A DNA stretch of 64,000 nt from Altericroceibacterium xinjiangense. GTDB lineage: Bacteria > Pseudomonadota > Alphaproteobacteria > Sphingomonadales > Sphingomonadaceae. Shown here one piece after another: positions 1-8,460 of this stretch. A program made the position numbers and the translations under genes. Position 1 is the first letter of the stretch. Every line of letters starts with the position of its first letter. The notes under the pieces are model-generated. The model saw only the letters and a list, made by a program, of their open reading frames with translations. It ran no database searches and had not been told where the DNA came from. The stretch spans positions 62,001-126,000 of the forward strand of contig NZ_RSEK01000003.1 in NCBI RefSeq assembly GCF_003958635.1. The letters run 5' to 3'.

Positions 1-349
1 GCCGGACGGCGAATTGGCGGTGTCGGTCGACAGCAATACCAGGATCGTGGCTGCCACCCGGGTCGTGTCACGACCAGCGGGAAGCTATACGCTGGTGGAA
101 GCAGTGAGCTACGCCGATTCGGCGCGGGCGCCTGAGATCACCTGGACTGCCTACTGCCGCACGGCCGAGGGTTCGCGCCAGTTCTGGACACGTACGTTGC
201 CTGTCGTGCCGGATGCCAGACAAGTAGAGGCGCCTCTCCAGATCCCCAGCGGCTGCTCGGGCGTGCAGTTTGACCTGGAAGTCACGGGCGCTGACGCGAT
301 TGGCCGGTCAGAAGTCACGATCAGCAACTTGACGCTGGAAAAACGCTGA
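1..349 (+). CDS. C-terminal end of an unidentified polysaccharide-cluster protein (5' cut by window edge)
   Basis: The reading frame is open from the first bases and ends with TGA at 347-349. The codons before the first possible start (TTG at 14) are in frame without a stop, so this is probably the tail of a longer gene whose start lies outside the window. The visible 110-odd residues are rich in beta-strand-like alternation (for example SGCSGVQFDLEV near the end), as in a C-terminal carbohydrate-binding-like or jelly-roll module, but I do not recognise the family. It lies directly upstream of the flippase gene and in the same direction, so it is probably part of the polysaccharide cluster. 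Function unknown. Confidence 0.5.
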   Translation, partial: PDGELAVSVDSNTRIVAATRVVSRPAGSYTLVEAVSYADSARAPEITWTAYCRTAEGSRQFWTRTLPVVPDARQVEAPLQIPSGCSGVQFDLEVTGADAIGRSEVTISNLTLEKR

Positions 350-440
350 GTTCCAAGTGATGCCGCGAGGCCGCCATGATCTTTTTCCGCCGGTGGAGCC
401 GCCGGGGGCAGTGCAGCCGCACGGCCCCGGCCGCTTCGCC

Positions 441-1811
441 ATGGCAGCGCGCGTCCTCGACCCGGTCCTGAGCTTTGTCCGTGGGCTTCTGGGGAACTAC
501 CGCCGCGAAGTTGCCAACATGGGCTGGTTGTTCTTTGATCGGTTCGCGCGGGTATTTGGCAATTTCGTGATCGGGATACTGGCTGCCCGGCTGCTCGGGC
601 CAGCCAGTTTCGGCGGGATCAGCTATGCGCAGACGGTAATCGCGTTTCTTACCTTGGTCGTGGCGCTTGGCCTCAACGGAGTCGTGATAAAGCGGCTGGT
701 CGATCACCCGGCCGAGGCTGGCAGAACCCTGCTGACTAGCTTTGCCCTCCAGTTCGTGGCGATGCTGGTGGTGACGGCGGCCACTGTTTCCCTCGCACTG
801 TTTGCCCAGGACGACGACCCTTACAGCCGGATCGTGGCGATTGTGGCGTGTGGGCTGATCCTCAGGCCGACCGAAACCTTTCGTTACTGGTTCGAAGCCA
901 ACGTGAACGCTCGCCGGGCCGTGATTGCCGATAACGCGGCTTTCCTGATCTCCGGTACCGCAAAGATCGCGGTCCTTTACACGTTCAGGAGCGTCGAGGC
1001 CCTGGCCTGGACGCTTGTGGTGGAGCAGCTGCTTGGCGGCATCGGCCTGGCCATAGCCTATGCCACCGACCGGAGCCGGCCGGGCGGGTGGAAGATCGAC
1101 TTGGGTGTGGCCAAGGAGCTCCTCGTGGGAGCTTGGCCGCTGCTGCTCTCCGGGCTTGCGATCGCCATTTACATGCGGATCGACCAGTTCGTCATCATGT
1201 CGATGCGCGGGGCCACGGAAATGGGCATGTATGCTGCCGCGGTGCGCTTCAGCGAGATGTTCTACGTCCTCCCGACGATCCTCGCGACATCCTTCTTCCC
1301 ACGATGGCAGGCGATGATGCGGGATTCGGGCGGCGAGCACTCCGCAGCCATTCGCACGGCGATGTACTGGATGGTCGGCATCAGTGCAGTCATCGCTGTT
1401 GCCCTTACCCTGCTGGCCGGGACAGCAATTCAGTTTCTCTACGGGGAGCCTTATGCCCGCGCGGTGCCGGTGCTCCAGGTTCACATCTGGACCGGCGTAT
1501 TCGTAAGCATCGGGATTCTCGGCAACCAGTGGTACCTTTCACATGGACTGCAGAGCTGGACGCTGCTCTTCACCGTTCTGGGCGCGGCGGCGAACTTCGG
1601 GACCAACCTGCTGTTGGTGCCTGCGCTGGGTGCGGTCGGCGCAGCAATCGCGTCTCTCTGCGCGCAGATTATCTCCACCTTCCTCGCCGACGCGCTGAGT
1701 GCGAAGACGCGGCCGCTGTTCTTTATCAAGCTTGAGGCGCTGGTGTGGCCGCTGGCCGTATTGCGACGCAGGCTGTACCCGGCCGCAAAGTCAGAAGGCC
1801 CTGCATCGTGA
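441..1811 (+). CDS. Wzx-type polysaccharide flippase (oligosaccharide translocase, PST/MOP family)
   Basis: Integral membrane protein of about 456 residues expected to flip lipid-linked repeat units across the inner membrane. The N-terminal block WLFFDRFARVFGNFVIGILA followed by ARLLGPASFG is the typical first-helix signature of polysaccharide-biosynthesis flippases, and some 12-14 hydrophobic segments follow. The frame is open from GTG 357/ATG 360, but that stretch is Pro/Arg-rich and unlike the family, so I prefer ATG 441; ATG 519 is a further option. The stop overlaps the next gene's GTG start by 4 bp (GTGA at 1808-1811), which indicates translational coupling. Family confident, exact substrate unknown. 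Confidence 0.85.
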   Translation: MAARVLDPVLSFVRGLLGNYRREVANMGWLFFDRFARVFGNFVIGILAARLLGPASFGGISYAQTVIAFLTLVVALGLNGVVIKRLVDHPAEAGRTLLTSFALQFVAMLVVTAATVSLALFAQDDDPYSRIVAIVACGLILRPTETFRYWFEANVNARRAVIADNAAFLISGTAKIAVLYTFRSVEALAWTLVVEQLLGGIGLAIAYATDRSRPGGWKIDLGVAKELLVGAWPLLLSGLAIAIYMRIDQFVIMSMRGATEMGMYAAAVRFSEMFYVLPTILATSFFPRWQAMMRDSGGEHSAAIRTAMYWMVGISAVIAVALTLLAGTAIQFLYGEPYARAVPVLQVHIWTGVFVSIGILGNQWYLSHGLQSWTLLFTVLGAAANFGTNLLLVPALGAVGAAIASLCAQIISTFLADALSAKTRPLFFIKLEALVWPLAVLRRRLYPAAKSEGPAS

Positions 1812-2770
1812 ACACCAATGATCTTCCGGTTCTCTTCATCGTTTTCAACCGCAAGGACACCTCGCTCGAGGTCCTGAGCGCCATTAGCGATGCGCGGCCG
1901 ACCCGGCTCTATGTTGCCGGAGACGGCGCGCGTGCGGACCGACCGGGGGAGGCCGAGCAGATCGAGGAGGTCCGCCGTGCCGTCCTCGAGGCGATTGACT
2001 GGCCCTGCGAGGTCAGAACCCGGTTCCAGGATGAAAACCTCGGCTGCCGCCGCGGAGTAATCGCCGCCATCGACTGGTTCTTCGCCAACGAGGAAGAAGG
2101 GATCATCCTTGAAGACGACGTCGTGCCGTCGCCGGACTTCTTCCGCTTCTGTGCTGAGATGATCGAACGATATCGCGACGAGCCGCGCGTCATGATGGTG
2201 TCGGGGTTCAATCCGCTGGGGGCGGGGGTTCGATCATCCACCTATCTGTTTTCCAGTCTCGGCTCGATTTGGGGATGGGCAAGCTGGCGCGACGCGTGGG
2301 CGCGCTATGACGTTGGCATGACCGGGTGGAATCCAGCCCTCGCAACCCGGCTGCGGCAGCGACACGGGCGAGCGACGGCACGCTATCTCAGTCATATGTT
2401 TGACTTCCACCTGAGGCACAACGTCGACACGTGGGACACCCAGTGGACGTTCACCATCCAGGCACATGACGGGCTTGCGGTTCTGCCGGAAGCCAACCTT
2501 ATTCGAAACATCGGCGTGGTAGGAACGCACTCCAGTATCGAAACGCGCAATCACAACGTCGCCCATGGTGAGATTATCTGGCCGCTTGCGGCTAAAACCC
2601 GCGAACCGATAGACGATCCGGAGTATCGCAAACGCCTGACGGAGGAGATCCTTGGTTCCGCGATGCTCGTCTCCGCCCTTTCCCAGACTGCTCGAAAACT
2701 GCGCCTGCATCGGCTGGCCAAGTGGGTCTACCAAACCTTTCGCAAGATGAGGAACCGCCCGCGTGTCTGA
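1808..2770 (+). CDS. Glycosyltransferase family 2-like protein
   Basis: About 320 residues. It begins with a nucleotide-sugar binding beta strand (LPVLFIVFNRKDTSLEVLSA) and has an acidic, metal-binding style motif LEDDVVPSPDFF near residues 101-112, as in GT-A fold transferases. A later block GSIWGWASWRDAW resembles transferases of the HlpA-like group often found in sphingomonad polysaccharide loci. I chose GTG at 1808 because it overlaps the flippase stop (GTGA) and places the first strand right at the N terminus; the frame is open further upstream inside the flippase. Presumably adds one sugar to the lipid-linked repeat unit on the cytoplasmic side. Donor and acceptor cannot be read from the sequence. 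Confidence 0.8.
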   Translation: MNTNDLPVLFIVFNRKDTSLEVLSAISDARPTRLYVAGDGARADRPGEAEQIEEVRRAVLEAIDWPCEVRTRFQDENLGCRRGVIAAIDWFFANEEEGIILEDDVVPSPDFFRFCAEMIERYRDEPRVMMVSGFNPLGAGVRSSTYLFSSLGSIWGWASWRDAWARYDVGMTGWNPALATRLRQRHGRATARYLSHMFDFHLRHNVDTWDTQWTFTIQAHDGLAVLPEANLIRNIGVVGTHSSIETRNHNVAHGEIIWPLAAKTREPIDDPEYRKRLTEEILGSAMLVSALSQTARKLRLHRLAKWVYQTFRKMRNRPRV

Positions 2771-2921
2771 ATGGATGAGCGTTGCGAGCGACCTGCCTCG
2801 CGATCCGATGCCGCGCGAGGTGCACGGCTTGTTGAACGGGCGGCGCATTTCGGCGCCCCTCGGGCAGGGGATTTGCGCCCTCGGCGAGGCGCGCTGCCGC
2901 ACCATCTGGCGGAGCATCTGA
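2763..2921 (+). CDS. Small ORF or coding remnant between glycosyltransferase and polymerase
   Basis: A 52-codon frame starting with GTG at 2763, overlapping the end of the upstream glycosyltransferase by 8 bp and ending 1 base before the ATG of the downstream membrane protein. Counting by eye, most of its codons end in G or C, as in true genes here, whereas the overlapping frame beginning at 2771 does not show this bias. The peptide (it contains REVHGLLNGRRISAPLGQ) has no transmembrane segment and I recognise no family. It could be a small gene, or what is left of a longer one, possibly of the polymerase N terminus. Low confidence. Confidence 0.3.
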   Translation: MSEWMSVASDLPRDPMPREVHGLLNGRRISAPLGQGICALGEARCRTIWRSI

Positions 2922-2922
2922 A

Positions 2923-3876
2923 ATGGCGACGCATGCGCTTCCGGGCGCATCTGCTCCGGTGGATGTGCAGACCGGGCCCCGAGGCCTGGCGAAATGGGCC
3001 ACGTTCCACAATCTCATTCTCGCGATCTGTATCGCCATCCTGGGCTTGCGGCTCTGGACCATCTTTCAGGGAGGAGGCTGGGCGGATCGGGCCCAGTTCT
3101 TTGGCGAAGGTGACCTGCGGCCAAACCTGATCGACTTCGTATTCAGTGAAATTCTGGTCAATTATCTCGTCGTTCGGGTCATCGCATTCCGCTACAGTAC
3201 CGTCGTGTATGGGCTGCTGGTTCTCTCTGCCTTCGCCTATTTTACGCGTGTTCCTCTAATTCTTCTTACAGTTGCCATCTTCTTTTCGGCGGGGATTACC
3301 AAGCGTGCGAAGGTCGTTTTGGGAGCGGCAGCGCTCTCGATGTCGGTCTTGCTGCTATACATCCGCTTCGGGGAAGCCATCGTTTACGGGGAGGCGACGG
3401 CCACCTTCTTCCTCACCTATCCGCTTATCGGCATTGCTCGCCTGCTCGAGACGCCACAGATCTACGATCCCACGGCGCTGCAGTATCTGGGCTTGTTCTT
3501 CAAACCGCTCGATGCGGTGCTGTTCGTGGTCGACTACATCCAGCAGTACGACGGCGAACTTTCGCCGGGTCGATTCGTCGGCATAGATCTGACGCGGTTC
3601 GTCTACATCCAGAGCCTGCAAAGCGCATATAACGCCTTCGGGACGGTCCTTTACCCCTTCATCCTGATCGCAGGATGGACGATCGGGCCAATTCTGTTCG
3701 TGCTGTTCATCATGTTCCAGTATCTGATGTACAAGTTCGCGACGCAAAGCGAGGTGATCAGTCGGCGCTTCCTTTATGTTCTTCTTACAACCGGTGTGCT
3801 ATTCTCCTGGGCGTCGCCTTTTGTCTGGCTCGCACCGCTCCTCTTCACCAAATTCACCAATCGGTCGCAGAAATGA
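2923..3876 (+). CDS. Wzy-type O-antigen/oligosaccharide repeat-unit polymerase, short version
   Basis: 317-residue membrane protein with roughly eight or nine hydrophobic segments. The segment YNAFGTVLYPFILIAG in the C-terminal half, with a preceding periplasmic-looking loop, resembles oligosaccharide-repeat-unit polymerases (Wzy), and its place among flippase and transferases fits. Such polymerases are usually about 400-450 residues, so roughly 100 N-terminal residues may be missing; the first 25 residues here are hydrophilic. ATG 2923 follows a small frame ending at 2921. The stop overlaps the next gene (ATGA at 3873-3876). Would polymerise flipped repeat units in the periplasm if functional. 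Wzy proteins diverge strongly, so the call rests on topology and context. Confidence 0.6.
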   Translation: MATHALPGASAPVDVQTGPRGLAKWATFHNLILAICIAILGLRLWTIFQGGGWADRAQFFGEGDLRPNLIDFVFSEILVNYLVVRVIAFRYSTVVYGLLVLSAFAYFTRVPLILLTVAIFFSAGITKRAKVVLGAAALSMSVLLLYIRFGEAIVYGEATATFFLTYPLIGIARLLETPQIYDPTALQYLGLFFKPLDAVLFVVDYIQQYDGELSPGRFVGIDLTRFVYIQSLQSAYNAFGTVLYPFILIAGWTIGPILFVLFIMFQYLMYKFATQSEVISRRFLYVLLTTGVLFSWASPFVWLAPLLFTKFTNRSQK

Positions 3877-4946
3877 TGGCGACCCGCGCGACCGGTGGCG
3901 CCCCGGACACTTCGGACAGACTTATTCTCGACAGCATCATCTTCGGTCTGCAGAGATTTGGGGGAATTTCGAACTTTTGGTCTCGTCTGGTCGAAGCGAC
4001 GGGCAAGTCAGGCGTGTTCCCCGCTGCAGAGCTGCTGCTCCCGCGAACCTTACGCGCGCATCAGATGCCGGACCTGACCGGTTTTTCCGTGCGTCGCGAA
4101 ACGACCCCTACTGCTGCGGCCCGTTACCTGCCTGTGCCGTCCGCGTCTCGTGGAGCGACATTTCACACGTCGTACTATCGAACTCCGTTCGGCCCGGTCG
4201 ATCGCTACCTGACATCCGTCTATGACTTTACATATGAGCGGTATTTCGAAGGATGGTCCAAAAGGGTTCACCACTTCCAGAAGCGCAACAGTATTCTTGC
4301 GGCAGACATGGCGATCTGTAACTCCGCATCGACCCGTGCGGACCTTCTTTCATATTTCCCGCAGGTAGATCCCGCGCGTACATGTGTGGTGCCGCACGGG
4401 GTGGATCAGCAGATGTTTTATCCTGATCCGGAGACGCAGCCGGGCAGGCCTTATGTCCTCTTCATCGGCCAGAGGGTCGGGTACAAGCGGTTCGACCTGG
4501 CAATCTCAACCGTCGAGCGGCTGCCCGATATAGCACTGGCGGTCGCAGGGCCCCACCTGACCCAGGCGGAAAAGGCGCACCTGGAATTGCGCCTGCCGGG
4601 ACGGTGGACCGAGCATGCTGCGGTAAGCTCCGAAAAGCTTCGGCGGCTATACAGCAGCGCGTATGCCTTTGTGTTCCCGTCCGACTACGAAGGATTTGGG
4701 TTGCCGATTCTGGAGGCGATGGCATGCGGCTGTCCTGTCGTTGCCGCTAATCGTTCGTCCTTTCCCGAGGTTACCGGCACTGCTGCGCTGCTGGCTGACG
4801 CACAAGACCCGGACGCTTATGCGACGCTGCTTCGCCGCCTCGAGAACGAAGATCGGCGCAATGAGCTGATCGAGGCCGGTCACCGGCGCGCCGATCTGTT
4901 CAACTGGGACAGCGCATCCGCCCAGATATGGGAGCTCTACCGTTGA
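3873..4946 (+). CDS. Glycosyltransferase family 1/4 (GT-B fold)
   Basis: About 357 residues. The C-terminal half carries the GT4 hallmarks: LFIGQRVGYKRFDLAI at the start of the second Rossmann domain and the E-x7-E nucleotide-sugar motif in YEGFGLPILEAMACGCPVV. VPHGVDQQMFYP is the usual linker before the donor-binding domain. The frame is open into the upstream gene, but the start at 3873 gives an ATGA overlap with the polymerase stop, which decides it. It should be a retaining cytoplasmic transferase using an NDP-sugar to extend the polysaccharide repeat unit; the sugar is unknown. Confidence 0.88.
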   Translation: MMATRATGGAPDTSDRLILDSIIFGLQRFGGISNFWSRLVEATGKSGVFPAAELLLPRTLRAHQMPDLTGFSVRRETTPTAAARYLPVPSASRGATFHTSYYRTPFGPVDRYLTSVYDFTYERYFEGWSKRVHHFQKRNSILAADMAICNSASTRADLLSYFPQVDPARTCVVPHGVDQQMFYPDPETQPGRPYVLFIGQRVGYKRFDLAISTVERLPDIALAVAGPHLTQAEKAHLELRLPGRWTEHAAVSSEKLRRLYSSAYAFVFPSDYEGFGLPILEAMACGCPVVAANRSSFPEVTGTAALLADAQDPDAYATLLRRLENEDRRNELIEAGHRRADLFNWDSASAQIWELYR

Positions 4947-5004
4947 CCGACATGCAGCCTGAAGACGGAACCTCACCCGGTCGCATGCAAGACGGACGCA
5001 GCCT

Positions 5005-6105
5005 GTGATTCATCTGATCTATCCCCACCGCGCTCGCGACGCCGCACCGGACGTCATCGGTCACACTCTCCTGACGGAGCTCGGCCGGGACTGGCCGGTT
5101 ACAACGCACGATTTCGACCGCACGTACACGATCAGGCCGGAGCCGGGAGATGTACTCATCGGTCACGCACACGCGGTTTCCCGAACGGTTTTTCGACGAT
5201 CGTTGCAGGAACCGGGCTGGTCCCGGCGGATATTGCTTCAGCCATACAATACCGACTGGCAGCAAGTCGGCTTCCTCGACGATGTCGTCGATCACTGCGA
5301 CCTTTTTCTCGCGATTACCGGCCGCTACTGGTTTGAGCACCCGAGCGCGGAGACGCGGCGGTGGATGCCGAAGATGGTTCATCTGGATCTTGCGGTGAAC
5401 CGCGCACGATTTCCCCGGCTGCGCGAGACGGCTGCACCCAAGGGGGCGAGAAAGTTCCTATATATAGGTAACGACCACCCGGGGAAGAACTTGCAGTATC
5501 TGGACCGAATTGCGGGAGAATGGAGCGGCGGCACGATCGACTGGGCCGGGCGGGGCAAGCCGCTGCGTAACGTCCGCTCCCTGGGATTTGTCGACTTCTC
5601 ATCGGAAGCAGGGCGCCGCCTGATCGCCCAGTACGACTTTATGATCACTGTCGGCCGCGCCGATGCCAATCCGACCTCTGTCCTCGAAGCGATGAGCTGG
5701 GGCCTTACTCCGGTTTGCACGCCAACGAGCGGCTATGTTGGGGAACCATCGATCGTCAACGTCCCCACCGATGACGTGAGGGGAGCATGCAAGGTCCTGG
5801 ACGATCTGCAGTTTGCAGAAGAATCCGAGGCCATTGTCGCAAGGCGCCGCCTTGCTGATGCACGCCTGACGGAGCACTACAACTGGGAGCGTTTCGTCGG
5901 GCAAGTTCGTGAGGCGATCCGCTCTGATGCGTCGCCGGCGATCGCGCGGCGCGAGACCCCGCGAACCGTCAGCGGCGGCACGGATCTAGGCATGGCAGCG
6001 AAGCTGCTCGTCCGGAACATCCTCTACCGTCTGGAGGCACGCTTTCCCCAGTTAGGGGTGAACGGCCCGGTGGTGACGCAAATTCGTAATTTTTTCAGGC
6101 GCTGA
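5005..6105 (+). CDS. Glycosyltransferase family 1-like protein
   Basis: 366 residues from a GTG start at 5005, 58 bp after the preceding transferase. The N-terminal domain is unusual for GT4 (MIHLIYPHRARDAAPDVIG), while the C-terminal domain contains a recognisable donor site, VGRADANPTSVLEAMSWG, with the conserved glutamate. KFLYIGNDHPGKN marks the beginning of the second domain. The last 45 residues are basic with a weakly hydrophobic patch (AKLLVRNILYRLEARFPQLG), possibly for membrane association. Same strand and close spacing suggest it is the last transferase of this polysaccharide operon before the rearranged region at about 6.15 kb. Donor sugar unknown. Confidence 0.8.
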   Translation: MIHLIYPHRARDAAPDVIGHTLLTELGRDWPVTTHDFDRTYTIRPEPGDVLIGHAHAVSRTVFRRSLQEPGWSRRILLQPYNTDWQQVGFLDDVVDHCDLFLAITGRYWFEHPSAETRRWMPKMVHLDLAVNRARFPRLRETAAPKGARKFLYIGNDHPGKNLQYLDRIAGEWSGGTIDWAGRGKPLRNVRSLGFVDFSSEAGRRLIAQYDFMITVGRADANPTSVLEAMSWGLTPVCTPTSGYVGEPSIVNVPTDDVRGACKVLDDLQFAEESEAIVARRRLADARLTEHYNWERFVGQVREAIRSDASPAIARRETPRTVSGGTDLGMAAKLLVRNILYRLEARFPQLGVNGPVVTQIRNFFRR

Positions 6106-6152
6106 CTGGACACCCGTATCGTTCTGGCGGAAACCTCTGTAAGGCGCCTTGC

Positions 6153-6191
6153 TCTCGAAAATGCCTGCAACAAGTGTGGCAGATTTCGAGA
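6153..6191. repeat. Inverted repeat (stem-loop) upstream of the gmd remnant
   Basis: TCTCGAAA at 6153-6160 is matched by TTTCGAGA at 6184-6191, with an inner TGC/GCA pairing (6162-6164 with 6179-6181) and a loop of about 14 bases. It lies in the gap between the last glycosyltransferase and the gmd remnant and is not followed by a T-run, so it is not a canonical terminator. It could be an RNA hairpin in the polysaccharide transcript or a scar of the rearrangement that removed most of gmd. Confidence 0.55.
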
Positions 6192-6220
6192 GGGACTTCG
6201 GTGAAGGGCAAGAATTTTCA

Positions 6221-6478
6221 ATGGGTAAGGTTGTATCGATCACTGGGATCACCGGACAGGATGGTTCCAGTCTTGCCGAGTTGCGCCTGAAAAAGCAGTC
6301 CGAAGTTCGTGCCGCCGTGGGCCGCTCTTGGTCTGCCGATTTCAAGCTGATCGGCCATGCAGTGGGCCAGCACGACTCGACGTGCAAGCTCGTTCGCCGA
6401 GCTGGCGAGTATCTCGTCATTGCTGCGAAGTACCCGCAGCTACGCGATAGTGGATTTGCCTTGGTAGCCAGCCGATGA
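6221..6478 (+). pseudogene. Remnant of GDP-mannose 4,6-dehydratase (gmd)
   Basis: From ATG 6221 the peptide MGKVVSITGITGQDGSSLAE aligns by memory of the family with the N terminus of Gmd (KVALITGVTGQDGSYLAE), including the TGxxGQDG dinucleotide-binding loop, and similarity continues loosely to about residue 38 (RLKKQSEVRAAVGRSWSADF versus LLEKGYEVHGIKRRxSxFN). After that nothing resembles Gmd, and the frame stops at 6478, giving 85 residues against about 350-370 for the enzyme. The active-site Tyr-x3-Lys region is absent. The stop overlaps the next gene's start (ATGA at 6475-6478), so the truncated frame may still be translated. I interpret it as a decayed gene; the origin of its last 45 residues is unclear. 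Confidence 0.65.
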
Positions 6479-7323
6479 TGACGCCCGCCGTTTCCGCGAA
6501 TGAGCTGGATGGTGAGGGTGTGTCGGCCGACCCGGACAGCACCATCGCCTGCCGCCTCTGCGAGGCTCCGGCCGCTGCGACGTTCACGCTCCGGCTTATC
6601 GAAAAGCACGTCGTTACCTTCTACCGCTGCAGCGGGTGTGGCTCACTGCAGAGCGAGGAGCCATACTGGCTGGACGAGGCCTATGCGAATTCGAACCTGG
6701 CTCGGATCGATACGGGGGCTGCGCAGCGGAATCTCACCAACCTGTCGGCGGTGTACACGTGGGCCCGCATCTCCGGCACACGCACGATATTTGATTTCGG
6801 TGGCGGCGATGGGCTGCTGTGCCGTCTGCTCCGTGATTATGGCCTCGATGCTCGAATGGAGGACCGCTACGCTGTCGCAGGATATGCGCAGGGAGTCCCG
6901 ACGGAGCGTCCGCGCCGGCCGGTCCTGTACACTGCGTTCGAAGTGCTTGAGCACTTCGCTCATCCGCAGACGGATCTGGAAGCTCTTTTCGCCGCCCGGC
7001 CGGAATCGCTCCTCGTCACAACCGCTTTCTACGAGGGGCAGGGGCCCGACTGGTGGTATCTTGCACCAGCGTCCGGGCAGCACGTCTTTTTCTACTCGAA
7101 AGACGCGATGCGCCTGATCGGCAAGAGGTTCGGCTACTCAGTCCGCTTTCTCGGGAAGTACACGCTTTTCGACAGGGTTCCGCGGAACGCCGCTACGAAA
7201 GCGCTGACGGGGAGCATGCTCAACATCGTTGGCATCCGCGCCATCCGCACCCTCCTGATGCTCCTCCCCGCGACGGGAGCAGCGCGCGATTTCAAGCGGC
7301 TGACGGACGAAAAATCTCCCTGA
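6475..7323 (+). CDS. Class I SAM-dependent methyltransferase with N-terminal zinc-ribbon-like motif
   Basis: 282 residues. Two CxxC pairs (CRLC at 26-29 and CSGC at 52-55) form a zinc-binding head as seen in sugar C-methyltransferase-like proteins. Motif I of the methyltransferase fold is at about 105-115 ([11 protein letters not shown]), followed by a degenerate post-I acidic region and a FEVLEHF helix typical of the Methyltransf_23 group. It starts at ATG 6475, overlapping the stop of the gmd remnant. Context suggests it modifies a sugar of the polysaccharide or its nucleotide precursor, but the acceptor cannot be inferred. The C-terminal 60 residues are hydrophobic and basic. Confidence 0.8.
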   Translation: MMTPAVSANELDGEGVSADPDSTIACRLCEAPAAATFTLRLIEKHVVTFYRCSGCGSLQSEEPYWLDEAYANSNLARIDTGAAQRNLTNLSAVYTWARISGTRTIFDFGGGDGLLCRLLRDYGLDARMEDRYAVAGYAQGVPTERPRRPVLYTAFEVLEHFAHPQTDLEALFAARPESLLVTTAFYEGQGPDWWYLAPASGQHVFFYSKDAMRLIGKRFGYSVRFLGKYTLFDRVPRNAATKALTGSMLNIVGIRAIRTLLMLLPATGAARDFKRLTDEKSP

Positions 7324-7426
7324 CCGGCCGATCGACGCCACTTCCGGGGTAGCCGCCGCAAGGCCGCCCAGAAACCGACGCCGCGCCCATGACAACAGGC
7401 TCGGCGAGAATACCGAAGACAGGACT

Positions 7427-8419
7427 ATGTTGAATATGGCACGCAAGGGTTACGGTCGACGTCGCGTTCTGGTGACAGGTGGTGCCGGGTTCCTGGGATC
7501 GCACCTGATCGACCGCCTGATCGAGCGTGGGGATGAGGTTCTGTGCGTCGACAATCTGTTCACCGGGCAGAAGCAGAACCTCGATCATCTCCATGGCAAT
7601 CCGGCCTTCGAGTTCATCCGCCACGATGTCACATTCCCGCTCTATGTGGAGGTGGACGAGATCTACAATCTCGCTTGCCCGGCGTCGCCTGTTCATTACC
7701 AGCACGATCCCGTCCAGACGACCAAGACCAGCGTACTCGGCGCGATCAACATGCTCGGCCTGGCCAAGCGGTTGCGGTGCAAGATCTTCCAGGCTTCGAC
7801 GAGCGAAGTCTACGGTGACCCGACCGTCCACCCCCAGCGGGAGGAGTACTGGGGCAACGTCAATCCGGTCGGCGTGCGATCCTGCTACGATGAGGGCAAG
7901 CGGTGCGCAGAAACCCTGTTCTTCGACTACCGGCGACAGCATGACCTGCCGGTCAAGGTTGCCCGCATCTTCAACACCTATGGTCCCCGGATGCATCCAT
8001 CGGACGGGCGCGTAGTGTCGAACTTCGTGATGCAGGCGCTGAAGGGAGAGCCCATCACCATTTATGGCGATGGTTCGCAGACGCGTTCGTTCTGCTATTA
8101 TTCGGATCTCATCGACGGTTTTCTGCGACTGATGGACACCCCTGACGACTTCACCGGGCCTGTAAATCTGGGCAACCCGTCGGAGTTCACTATCCGCGAA
8201 CTGGCCGAGCAGGTAATTGCGCTCACTGGTTCGAAGTCGAAGATACATTCGTTGCCGTTGCCGCAGGACGATCCGAAGCAGCGCCAGCCCAACATCGAAC
8301 TGGCACGGCGCGAACTCGGGTGGGAGCCGCAGGTCGCGCTCAACGAGGGGCTTCGTCATACGATTGCCTACTTCGACAAGCAGATGAGCGAAGAAGGCCT
8401 GGCCGAAGCGGCGATATAG
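7427..8419 (+). CDS. UDP-glucuronate decarboxylase (UDP-xylose synthase), extended SDR
   Basis: 330 residues, the normal length for soluble bacterial UXS. It has the NAD-binding [10 protein letters not shown] at 17-26, the UXS-typical [17 protein letters not shown] block, the substrate segment [10 protein letters not shown], and the catalytic Tyr-x3-Lys at Y154/K158 (SCYDEGKR). It converts UDP-glucuronate to UDP-xylose (with a 4-keto intermediate) in the cytoplasm, supplying a precursor for polysaccharide. ATG 7427 has AGGA 5-7 bases upstream; ATG 7436 is a possible alternative. It stands about 100 bp after the methyltransferase and closes the polysaccharide block. Family call is firm. Confidence 0.92.
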   Translation: MLNMARKGYGRRRVLVTGGAGFLGSHLIDRLIERGDEVLCVDNLFTGQKQNLDHLHGNPAFEFIRHDVTFPLYVEVDEIYNLACPASPVHYQHDPVQTTKTSVLGAINMLGLAKRLRCKIFQASTSEVYGDPTVHPQREEYWGNVNPVGVRSCYDEGKRCAETLFFDYRRQHDLPVKVARIFNTYGPRMHPSDGRVVSNFVMQALKGEPITIYGDGSQTRSFCYYSDLIDGFLRLMDTPDDFTGPVNLGNPSEFTIRELAEQVIALTGSKSKIHSLPLPQDDPKQRQPNIELARRELGWEPQVALNEGLRHTIAYFDKQMSEEGLAEAAI

Positions 8420-8460
8420 TGCTTGGCGAACCGGCCGCCACTCGCCTAGACGAATTCACG

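Noticed and set aside
2771-3130. Plus-strand frame of 119 aa overlapping the polymerase start
   Set aside because: Poor GC3 bias compared with the 2763 frame, Arg-rich composition, and it overlaps the better-supported polymerase frame.
6100-6480. Transposon insertion explaining the gmd remnant
   Set aside because: No transposase fragment or paired terminal inverted repeats flank the remnant; the single short inverted repeat at 6153-6191 is not enough.
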